Source: a bacterium (Candidatus Blackallbacteria) CG13_big_fil_rev_8_21_14_2_50_49_14
GTDB taxonomy: Bacteria > Cyanobacteriota > Sericytochromatia > UBA7694
Length of the DNA: 64,000 bases
Direction of reading: 5' to 3'
Assembly: GCA_002783405.1 (NCBI GenBank)
Contig: PFGG01000055.1
Location: 62,001 to 126,000 of the forward strand
Below, piece after piece: positions 27,447-38,500 of this stretch. Position 1 is the first letter of the stretch. The number at the start of each line of letters is the position of its first letter. The notes beneath the pieces were generated by a model that was not told the origin of the DNA, searched no databases, and saw only the letters and a list, made by a program, of their open reading frames with translations. The translations under genes were made by a program, and so were the position numbers.

Positions 27447-27575
27447 TCAGTTGCCCGGCTCAGGCGCGTGGTCAAAGTGCAGACAATGCTCGTTTCCACA
27501 CGATTGGCGTGAAGGCTGTGAGTCTGCGCAAGGGTCGTGGGTATCATTTCGATAACCACAATAATCATAACGCAC
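27447..27575 (-). CDS. Possible small Cys/His-rich protein
   Basis: A 42-residue frame starts at GTG and contains four Cys and four His within its last 38 residues (YDYCGY, DPCADS, QSCGNEHCLHFDH). This looks more like a small metal-binding protein than random sequence. There is no ribosome-binding site, and it overlaps the promoter region of the plus-strand gene at 27586, so it may be spurious. The rest of the 341-bp gap 27245-27585 is AT-rich on its left side and holds no other candidate that I can support. Confidence 0.25.
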   Translation of the reverse strand: MRYDYCGYRNDTHDPCADSQPSRQSCGNEHCLHFDHAPEPGN

Positions 27576-27585
27576 GAGGTAGATA

Positions 27586-28161
27586 GTGGCCTGCAATCTG
27601 GTCGTAATCTTTGGCCCGCCCGCTGTGGGCAAAATGAGCGTAGGCCATGCCCTGGCAGAGCGCACGGGTTATAAGCTCTTTCACAACCACATGAGCATTG
27701 AGCTGGCTTTGCAGTTCTTTGACTACGGCACTCCGGCCTTCAGGCGCTTGGTTGAGCATTTTCGCCAAGAAATCTTTGCCGAAGCCATCGCCGCTCCCCT
27801 GCCCGGCCTGATTTTCACCTGGGTTTGGGCCTTTGACCAGCCCCAGGACAGGGAATATCTTTTTCAACTCACCTCCGCCTTTGCTCAGGCCGGTGGACAA
27901 CGCTATCTGGTGGAACTGGAAGCCGATCCAAAACTTTTATTTGAGCGCAACCGGGGAGAATTTCGTCTGCAGCACAAACCCAGCAAGCGCAATCTCGACC
28001 ATTCTGAAGCCCATCTGAAAGAGGTGCTGGCCCAACACCGCCTCAACAGCGGGCCTGAAGAAGCCGATCTGTTTTCGGATCCCTATCTGAGAATCAACAA
28101 TTCAGCCCTGTCGCCAGATCAAGTGGCAGAGAAAATTCAGGCCCATTTTCAACTGAGGTGA
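27586..28161 (+). CDS. P-loop kinase-like NTPase
   Basis: This 191-residue small nucleotide kinase-like protein has Walker A GPPAVGKMS near the N-terminus, 'LFHNHMSIEL' after the first helix, and an Arg/Lys-rich lid region ('NRGEFRLQHKPSKRN', about 125-140). It resembles shikimate/adenylate-kinase-like AAA proteins of unknown substrate. The start is GTG behind a GAGGT site. It is convergent with the NRPS gene and not obviously part of that cluster. Confidence 0.75.
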   Translation: MACNLVVIFGPPAVGKMSVGHALAERTGYKLFHNHMSIELALQFFDYGTPAFRRLVEHFRQEIFAEAIAAPLPGLIFTWVWAFDQPQDREYLFQLTSAFAQAGGQRYLVELEADPKLLFERNRGEFRLQHKPSKRNLDHSEAHLKEVLAQHRLNSGPEEADLFSDPYLRINNSALSPDQVAEKIQAHFQLR

Positions 28162-28183
28162 TAAACACCGAAAAAGAAGCGAA

Positions 28184-29560
28184 CTAAACCCGCAGCTCAG
28201 GTTCTGCCAGAATCTGAGCCAACAAAGCCTGATAATCCCCACACAGTTTTTCGACCGTCTCACGATAGAAGAGATCGGCACTGTAATTGAGTTGCCCCTG
28301 AATGCCCTGCTCACTTTTCAGCAGAATCAAATGCAGCGTTTGTGAGGCGAATTGGTTTTCCAGGGGCAAAAGCGAAGCCTTTAAAGCCCCGATTTGAAAA
28401 TCTGAGCCAAAATCGTCGAGCAGATTAAACATGATATTCGAGCGCATGGTTTTTTGGGTATTAAAACGCTGAAAACGGGTAAGCGTTTGATAGGCCTTAT
28501 ACGACTTGAACAGAATCTGAAAAGGCAGATCCTGATGCTGGTAAGCCTCTAAACAGGTTTGGCGAACCTGAGCGAGAAAGGTTCGAAAACTGGGCTGACC
28601 AGAGAGATCGGCCCGCAAGACAATAAAATTGACAAAAAGCCCCATCATTGTATCCAATTCCTTGACCGGGCGATTGGCGACAGGTGTACCCACAAAGATA
28701 TCGCGCTGACCACTGTAACGGTAAAGCAAAACCTGAAAAGCCGCCAGCATCAGCATATAGAGCGTGGCTTCGTTTTCCTGGGCCAGGGCCTGCAAAGCCT
28801 GTACCTGGCGAGCCGACAGACTGAAAGAGATACTGCTGCCAGACATACTCAGCATTTCTGGGCGGGGCTTATCTGTGGGGATATCCAGTACGACAGGCAT
28901 ATTCTGGCCCTTGCGAATCCAGTAGAGCAATTGATGGCGAATCACCGTTTTCTGAATCCATTTGCGGTGCCAATAGACATAGTCGGAATACTGCAGCGGC
29001 AGTTCAGGCAAAGCCAGAGGCTCTCCAGGCTGGGGAGGGGATGGATATTCGGCCCGATAAAAGAAATCCAATTCCTGCAGAAATAGTTTCAGCGACCAAC
29101 CATCAAAAACCAAATGGCTGACCGAAAGCATGAGCAGGTGCAAATCCGGGCGCAGACGATAAAGCGCGGCGCGAATCAAGGGGCCTTTCTCAAGGTCAAA
29201 GGAGGCCTGGGCAGCCTTTTCTAAAGCCTGAATGGCCTGGGCTTCACTTTGCCCCACGAAATCATAATGGGGCAATTGAAAGGATATCTGCGCATCGACG
29301 ATCCGCCGCGGGCGTTGAGCCAACGCGGTGAAACGGGTACGCAGGGCCTCATGGCGTTGAATAATCTGTGCAATTGCCCGCTGCAAAGCCTCTGGGTTGA
29401 GAAGTCCTTGCAGACGAATCCCGGCATAGCTGTTTTGAATCCCATGTTCCAGCTCTTGGCGGGAAGGATAAATCGTCCACCACAGCTCCTGACTATAGGA
29501 GAGTTTCTGAGGTTGCCCTGCCGGAGCAGAGCGCAGTTGAAGCGGCGGCAAGGAGTGGGT
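28184..29560 (-). other. NRPS terminal condensation domain
   Basis: Residues about 4980-5432 form a complete C domain with the active-site motif SHLVFDG; the first His is Ser, while the second, catalytic His (5123) and Asp5127 remain. It is the last domain, with nothing after it but a few residues. Terminal C domains can release the chain onto an amine, alcohol or the peptide itself. Confidence 0.85.
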
Positions 29561-32500
29561 GCTTCGCCCCGAAGTAGCTCTTTCTTTCCAAAAGCTTAAG
29601 CCTTTGTTTTTGGGCACCACAGGGGTTTCCAGCCGCTGTGCCAACTCTGCCACTGTGGGGGCCGCAAAAATGGTTTTCAAAGGCAATTCTACTTGAAACT
29701 GAACCCGGATCCGGGCCAGCAACTGAATCGCCAAGAGAGAATGTCCACCCAAATCAAAAAAGGAATCGTGAATGCCGATCGGCTCAAACCCCAAAAGCTC
29801 GGCATAAAATGCACAGAGTTGTTTTTCACTTTCTGAACGCGGTGGCCGATAAATCGAAGTCACCTGCTTTTGACTGGGCAAGGGCAAAGCCTTTACTTCG
29901 ATCTTGCCATGCAGATTGAGCGGCATTTGCTCCAGCAGCAGATAGTGGCTGGGCAGCATATAGTCGGGCAGACGCCGGCTGAGATACTGCTTCAGCTCAG
30001 GCAGCAAAACCTGGGCATAGGCCTGCCGGAGCGGCTGATTACAGAGCGGTGAACGCTTTTGTCCCAAAGCAAGGCCCTGCTCCTGCAGCAGTTCTGCCCA
30101 GGCTTCAAGCGACAAGATCGGCAAGGGCTGAGGCGAAAGCAAGAGCGCAAAACAGCCGGGGTCAGCCTCTGGCAAAAGCTGAATCTGAGCCTGCTGTGTT
30201 TCGGCCCAGGCCAGCAAAGCCATCGGGTCGAGACCGGCCTCAGCCCTTTCAGCGGGTTTTCCAGCCAGGGGCAGTTCTGCTAAGCCAAAATTCGCTTCAG
30301 GAGCCGCCTGAAGCTTGTGTAAACTCTCCAGAGTTTGCCAGATGCGCAGATTGGGCAAACCACGCAGTGCCAGCAAAGGAGGAGCATCTCCCGACTCAGC
30401 ACAGTGCTGCAGATAAAGGCTTTCTAGTTTTGCTAAACTCCATTCAGGTTGCCATTTCTGCCAGCGTGGTGTCGCAAGCGTCTGACTTTCAGAGCCTTTC
30501 AGATGCAGCACCACATCATAGCGAAAACGGCTCAGTTCGGCTTCGGGCCGCCCATGTTTGAGCAGAATCTCAAGCCCTGAACATTCGGGCAGACGCTGAC
30601 AGAGCGCCAGAAAAAAGGCAGGCTCAAAACAGAGTTCTTCTTCACGCAGTAAATGCTCCTGAAGTTCTGGCAAAAGCAGCGATGCGCTCACTTGATGCTG
30701 ATGTGTTTCCCGCTTGTTTAAGAGTTCAATTTCCAGCGCCAGGGCTTCGAGCAGGCGCAAATCGCGCAAATCGCCAAGAAAAATCCGGCCACCGGCCTGA
30801 AGATGAGGCAAAGCCTGCCTCAGCACCCGCTCCAGATATTCCTCTGAAGGAAAATACTGAAGCACAGAATTCAACACCAAGGTATCAAAGCCCTGCAAAG
30901 GTAAATCCTCAAACTGATCGGCAAGACGCTCCAGACAAACCACGTTCTCCAGCCCCAAAGCCCGAACCTCATCCAAAACCTGGGCCGAAAAATCGCTGGC
31001 CCAATAGCGCTCAATCTGAGGCGCAATCTGAGAGAGCAGCAAGGCCCGCCCACACCCCATTTCATAGAGTTGCTGGGGCTGCAGGGCCAAAATGCGCTGT
31101 ACGGTGGCTTGTCGCCAGGATTCCATCTCAGCCAGGGGCAGCGGCTGGCCGCTGATAGAACTGTTCCAACCCGTGAAATCAGAGCCGGGAGCCCCTGTGC
31201 GCGTTGTTTGGGCACGATCCAGACTTTGATAAAGGTTTTGCCAGTGGCGAACCTGTTCTGTCTCCAGGGCGCTGCGCTGACTCGCGCTTAAAACTTGTTT
31301 CCAGTCGGGCACCAGATAGGCCAACAACTGCGGCTCGCGTTCAGAGTTTTCAGCATTTGTTCCCGGCAGACGGCGACAGAGCACCGTGGCCTGCTGAATC
31401 GCAGGATAAGCTTGCAAAACCTCGGCGATTTCACCAGGTTCAATCCGAAAGCCCCGCAATTTGACCTGGGTATCCAGGCGGCCTAAAAACAAAAGTTCGC
31501 CCTGAGGCAGCCATTTGACCCGATCTCCGCTGCGGTAGAGGCGGGTTGTCAGGCTTTGCTCTCCCCACACAAAGGTCTGCTTAATGAATTTTTCTTGCGT
31601 CAGCTCTGGGCGGCGCCAATACGCCGAAGCCAGCCCCACCCCGCCGATAAAGAGTTCTCCGGGCACCCCAGGCGGAACAGGCTGAAAGGCTGAGTCGAGA
31701 ACATAGACCTGGAGATTGTCGATTGCTTTGCCCAGACTCAAAAGCGGCGCTCCCGGAGAGTATTCACCCAAAGTGGTACAAACGGTGGCCTCTGTCGGGC
31801 CATAGGCATTGAAAAAGCGACAATAGGGCGCCCAGGCCTGCGCCAGGCTCAAGGGACAGGCTTCTCCCGCCACCAGCAGGCTTTTGAGCGGGGTTTCAGA
31901 TTCCGGCAAGGGCAGCAGCGCCAGCACGGAAGGGGGCAGGGTCGTCAGGTTGATCGCTTCACGCTGAATAAAGTGAGCCAGCGGCGGCCCGGCCTGTAAT
32001 TCTTCGCGGGTGCCAATACAAAGACAAGCGCCTGAACAAAGTGCAATAAACACCTCAAAAACAGAAGCATCAAAGCTAATCGCGGCATGTTGTAAGACCC
32101 GCTGGCCCACCCCCAGTTCAAAATACTGAATCTGGGCCTGAATCATATTACACAGCCCCTGGTGGCCCAAAAGTGCGCCTTTGGGCTGCCCAGTAGAGCC
32201 CGAAGTATAAATCATATAGGCTGGGGGAGAAGCGCCCTTTTTGTGTAAAAAGGCCTGCCAGGAGGAAGGTGGGAGCAGATTTTCAGAGAATGCTTGAACG
32301 GCAGCAGCCGTCAACGAAGTCACCTCCAGACAGCGCTCCGCTGGCAGAGGCCAGGCTTGAAACTCCAGAGACGCTTCAGAATCTTCAACGCGATAAATCA
32401 CCCAATCCACATCCGCATCACTGAGAATAAAATTCAAACGCTCCGGCGGCGAGGCCGGATCCAGGGGCAGGTAAATGCCCCCGGCTTTGAGCACCGCCAA

Positions 32501-35500
32501 CAGGGCCAAAATCCAGTCGGCAGAGCGCTCCAGACAAATCCCCACGCGGGGAGCAGGCCCTGAAAAAGGCGCAGAGAACAAACGGGCGCGCAGTTGATGC
32601 GCCCATTGATTGGCCTGGGCATTGAGCTCAGCATACGTCCAGGTTTGCCCCAGATAACGCAGGGCCTCAGCATGGGGATGCGCTGCCGCATGGGCTTCAA
32701 AGAGTTGATGAATCCCAGCCCGATCGGCATAGGCAGCGGTGTTTGCGTTCCAATCGATGAGGAGCGTCTGAAGCTCTGTCGGGCTGAGCAGTGGCAAGCG
32801 GCTGATCGCCGTTTGCGGTGCAGCCAGAATCGACTCCAGCAAGACTTGGTAATGCCCCATCCAGCGCGCGATGGTTGCGGCCTCAAAGATTTCTGAATTG
32901 TATTCCACACGCGCCTTGAGCCCCTCTGGTACAGGGATCAGTTCCAGGGCCAGATCAAAGCGCGAAGACTGGCTGTCCAGATCCTGCACCTGGGTGGAGA
33001 GGCCTTCCAAAGGCGGCACAGCAAAAGAGGCTTCCTGCAAGACAAAGAGCACCTGAAAAAGGGCATGGTGACTCAGATTGCGTTGCGGATGCAGTTCTTC
33101 GACCAATTTTTCGAAGGGCAGATCCTGGTGGGCATAGGCCTCTAAACAGGTGGTTTTAAGGGTTTGCAGAAAATCTAAAAAGCTGGGATCTCCGCTTAAA
33201 TCGCCGCGAATCACCAGGGTATTGACGAAGAAACCGAGCAGTTCTTCGCTGGCCTGCATGCGGCGATTGGCAATCGGAACCCCAACGGCCAGGTCCTCTT
33301 GCTGGCTGAGCCGGGCCAAGAGCACTTGAAAGGCCGCCAGCAAAAGCATGAAAAGTGTCACGCTCTCCCGCCGGGCCAGGGCCTGCAAAGCCTGGGTCAA
33401 GTCAAGCTCATAGGCAAAGATCACCCGCTGCCCTTGATAACTTTGTTCGGCCGGACGGGGGCGGTCGGTGGGCAGTTCGAGCAGAGCCGGCAATTGGGCC
33501 AATTGCCGTTTCCAATACTGCAATTGGCCCTGAAAAACAGAACCCGAGAACCAATTGCGCTGCCAGAGAGCATAGTCAGCGTATTGAACAGGCAAAGGCA
33601 GCAAAAGGGGCGTTTGCCCCTGTTTGAACTGAGCATAGCAAAGCTGCAGCTCTTTCAGCATGACTTTCAGCGACCAGCCATCCGAAATAATATGGTGAAG
33701 ATTGAGTACCAGCCAATGCCTGTTTTCACCCAGACGCAGCAAAGCCACCCGCCAGAGCGGGGCCTGCCCCAGGTCAAAGGGCTGGCGGGCGTCTTCCAGA
33801 GCCCAGGCCAAAGCGGCCTCTTCGGGCTGAGCAGAAGCACTGAGATCGCTTTCCCGCCAGACAAAGTCCAGCTCAGGCAGAATCACCTGCCGCGCGCTTT
33901 CACCCTGCTGACGAAAACAGGTACGCAGTCCGGCATGGCGGCTCTGAAGCAGACCTAAAGCCGCTTTGAGCGCTTTGCGATCCAATTCCCCCGCCAGACA
34001 CAGGGCCAGGGGAATATTATACAAAGCCCGCTCAGGTTCAAACTGCTCCATAAACCAAAGCCGCTCCTGAGCAAAAGAAAGCGGCCAGTCGCGCTGCTCG
34101 GACTGAGACAGGCTCAAGGCCTGAATCGGCGGCAAAAGCTCGACTTGTTTCTGAGAAATTTTCTGAGCCAGGTCCGCCAGCACCGGGGTTTCAAAGATCT
34201 GACGCAGCGGCAGTTCCAATTGAAACTGTTCACGAATCCGGGCCGCCAATTGCGTCGCGAGCAGAGAGTGCCCTCCCAGGGCAAAGAAATCGTCTTCGCG
34301 CCCAATTGGATCGACCTCTAAAAGCTCGGCAAAGAGCGCGGCCAAGCGTATTTCTGCTGGGCTTTCCGGGGTCTGAGAGGCTACTTCCCGCTCCCACTCA
34401 GGCGCGGGCAAAGCCTTGCGCAAAATCTTGCCATTGAAATCGACGGGCCAATGCTCAAGAAAAAGATAGGCACTGGGCAGCATATAGTCTGGCAACTGGG
34501 TCTTGAGGCGGGTTTTCAAGGCCGCTTTCAGACCCGCTTGTTGTTCCGCCCCGAGAGCGCAAAGTAAATAGGCCACCAGGCGTTTTTGACCCGATCGCGC
34601 TTCGTGCACCCGTACCAGGGCATCCTGAACTTCGGCTTGCTGACGCAGAGCAGCTTCAATTTCGCCCAATTCAATGCGAAAGCCACGAATTTTGACCTGA
34701 TGGTCAGCCCTTCCGACAAATTCAATCGCACCATTGGGCAAATAGCGCGCCAAATCGCCCGACTTGTACAGACGGCCCGAACCAAAGGGGTTGGCGATAA
34801 ATTTTTCGGCGGTCAACTCAGGCTGGTTCAAATACCCGCGCGCCAAGCCATCCCCCCCGATATAGATCTCGCCGGTTACGCCCACAGGCACGGGATTAAG
34901 CCAGCGATCGAGCAGGTAGATCTGAATATTGGCATTGGGCCGTCCAATCGGAACGGTCTGAAGCGGATTTCCGGGCTGAGATTCCCAATAGGTCACACTG
35001 ACGGTGGTTTCGGTTGGACCATAGCCATGAATCATGCCAATCGCCGGGTATTTCGCGAAAAATTCCTGTTCCAAAGCATAAGAAAGCCCTTCGCCGCCAC
35101 ACCACACCCGCCGCAGGGAAGAGAAATCATGCTTTTCGGGCTCATTCAATACCACCTGCAACATCGAAGGCACGAAATCGATCATGGTAATGCCCTGCTC
35201 AACAATAAAGCGCGAGAGATAATAGCTGTCTTTCTGGCTCTCAGGCTCTGAAATACAGAGGGTCGCACCCCCCATCAGGGTCCAGAAAACCTCCCAAAGC
35301 GAACCGTCGAAATTGAGCGAGGTCTTTTGAATGATGCGGTCACTCTCCAGCATCGGAAAGGCCGAATGCCGGTAAACCAGATGGTTATAGGCACCCAGAT
35401 GGGTGTTCATCACGCCCTTGGGCTGCCCGGTCGAGCCTGAGGTATAAATAATCGAAATCAAATTGTCCAGCGTCAGCCCAGGCTGAGGATTCTCAAGCGG

Positions 35501-38500
35501 CATCTCAGCCCAGAGCACACTTTCAGCGTCCACGCAGAGACAGCGTGCCTTTTCAGTGGCAAAGCGCTCAGCAAAACGGGCCTGGGTCAACAAAAGCGGC
35601 ACGGCAGTATCCTGCAGCATATAGCGCAGCCGCTCCAAGGGGTAATCGGGGTCAAGTGGCACATAGGCACCCCCGGCTTTGAGAATGGCCAATAAGGCCA
35701 CAATCATCTCAAAGGAGCGCTCCATCGAAAGGCCCACCAAAACCTCAGGCCCCACCCCCTCAGCGATCAGATAATGGGCCAATTGATTGGCCCGCTGATT
35801 CAGTGCGCCATAACTCAATTGCTGGGTTCCCAAAACCAAGGCTGTTTTTTCAGGCCGCTCTGCAGCCTGTTTTTCAAAAAACTGATGAACACAGCAATCC
35901 TTAGGATAGTCCACCTGGGTCTGATTCCAATCGCGCAAGAGCTTTTGTTCTTCAGCAGGGCTCAAGAATTTGAGCTGCCCCACCGCCGTTTCGGGCTGAG
36001 CGACAATCGCTTCCAGCAAATGCTCCAAATGCTGAGCCCAGGTCGCAATCGTCTCAGGCTCAAAGAGATCGGCATTGTATTCGATGCGTCCCTTGAGCCC
36101 ACCTGGAGCCGCAGACTGCTGAAGCTCCAGGCTGAGATCAAATTTGGAGAGGCCCTCGCCCGGACGCAGAAATTCGGTTTTTAAGCCCGGCAAAGCAATC
36201 GTTTGAGCGGCCAACTCATCGGCCCCCTGCATCACAAACATGACCTGAAAAATAGGGTGATGGCTCAAACTGCGTTGAGGATTGAGTTCCTCAACCAGTT
36301 TTTCAAAGGGCAAATCCTGGTGGGCATAAGCCTGCAGACAGGTTTGCCCCAGGGCCTGGGCAAAATCTATAAAGCGGGGATTTTCTTCTAAATTCCCGCG
36401 AATGACCAGGGTATTGACAAAAAGCCCCAGCATTTGCTCTAAATCTTGCTGCCGCCGATTGGCCACGGGAATGCCCACCAGAATATCCGTTTGATGGGTA
36501 TAGCGAAAAAGCAGAACCTGAAAAGCCGCCAGCAGCAGCATAAAGAGGGTCAGTTCCTGGTCTTGAGCCAGCTCTTGCAAGGGCTGACTCAATTCAGGCT
36601 TCAGCTCAAAATGCCAAAGCCCGCCCCGATAGCTTTCCTGAGCAGGACGGGGGTGATCAGTGGGCAGGGGCAGTAGGTCAGGCAGGTCGGCCAAGGCCTT
36701 TTTCCAATAGTTCAGCTGAGAGCTTAAAACCGCGCCTTTCAACCAATGCCTTTGCCAAAGGGTATAGTCCAGATAGTGGGCCTGGGGGGGCGGAGGAAGC
36801 GTCTCTCCGCGATAAGACTGAGCCATTTCCTGCAAAAAGAGCCCCAGGGTCCAGGCATCAGAAACCAGATGGTGAATCACCCACTGTAGCTCAAAACTTT
36901 GCTCCGAAAACTGCAGCAATTGGGCCCGCAACAAAGGCGGACGGGCCAGGTCAAAGGGCAACCGAACCAAGGCCTGTCTCTTTTCTGCCGCAATCTGTGC
37001 CGGATCCTCGCTTGAGCGCAGGTCCACCCTTTCCAATTGGAAAGGGGAGAGTTCAGCAGGGCTCAGAATTTTCTGGGCCGCCGCATAGCTGGTCGGCAAA
37101 CCTGTGGGCGCTTCAGCGACAAAGGCCGTACGCAAAATTTCATGACGTTTCAGCAGTTCCTGCAAACTGTGCTCCAAACGCTCCGGCTGCAAGGGGCCTT
37201 CGATACGCAGACAAAAAAGGGTATTGTAGAGGGCCCGTCCCGCTTCAAATTGCTCCATAAACCAAAGCCGTTCCTGGGCAAAAGAAAGCGGCCAGAGTTT
37301 ATCGGGCTGGCGGGCTTGAATGTCCAGGGGAGGCAGTACCGCCACACGCGTTTCAGGCTGTTTCAAACGCTCAATGATCGTCGCTAAATCAGCCACACGG
37401 GGGGCTTCAAAGAGATATTTCAAGGGCAATTCCACCCCAAAAGCGCCGCGAATCCGTGAGAGCAACTGAATGGCCAACAGAGAATGGCCCCCCAGAGAAA
37501 AAAAGTCGTCGGCTGGAAGCACCCGCTCTTTGCCCAGTAAATGGGCATAAATCTGACACAGCTGACTGACCGTATCGCTATTTTCAGCAGATTCTGAAGC
37601 AAGCTCTGCTGAAGTGGGGGCCTGAGGCGAGACCATAGACCATGACGGAGCCCCCTTTGCCAGCGGCAAAGCCTGGCGGGTCAGCGCACTCAATTCTTTG
37701 TGAATCAAGGGATTACGCCCGTCTAAGCCCACAGCATAAACCCCGCCGGGCTTTTTCAGCAGCGCCAACAGACTCAGACTTCCCGCAGGTCTGGAAATAC
37801 TTAAAAAGCCCCGGTGCAGCCCTTGATTCTGTTTGCCCGCACTGAGCCCCACCTGGGGCCAAATGCTCTGATTGAGACCGTGATAGCTCACCCCCAAGGC
37901 CTGATAAGTGGCCGCGCAGGCCTCAGCATAACCCTGCGCCAGCGCATAGGCACTGACCCCAAAACCACCAAAAGTGCCATTGACCGAACCGATTTCAACC
38001 AAATGCAGGGCTTGGGGGTTCGGCTGCAGCGCAATCAAATTCTGAAGCAACTCTGAAACCTGGGCCTTGAGCCGCCAGTGCCTGAGGGCCTCGTCAGGAT
38101 CTAACTCTGCGATCAGGGCTTCGTGATAGGGCATCGCCACGGCTTGAATCAGGGTGCGCAGGGGATAGCCACTGCTCGCTTCGGCATGCTGCAAAGCCTG
38201 CTGCAGCGAACTAAAATCCTGACTTTGCAGATCAAAAGCCAGATAGTAAAGTTGATTTCCATGGGCTGCCGCCAATTGGCGTAAACTTTCCCAACGCTGA
38301 TCGCGCTGGGGCTTATCGCCGCTCTTCAGACGGGTGCGCCCCACCACCAGCAGAGATTGCTCTGGCTGAGCCAAAAGGGCCTGCGCCAGCTCGAAGCCTA
38401 TCCCCCCCAGACCGCCCAGTAGCAGACGGGTCTGACGGGCCGGAAAGGCCGCTTGTTTGAGTTCTTCAGGCTGAAACTTGACAGCACCCAGCACCTTTCG

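Noticed and set aside
27323-27568. 81-residue minus-strand ORF next to the P-loop gene
   Set aside because: Composition is unlike a real gene and it has no ribosome site; only the Cys/His-rich frame beside it is kept as a weak candidate.
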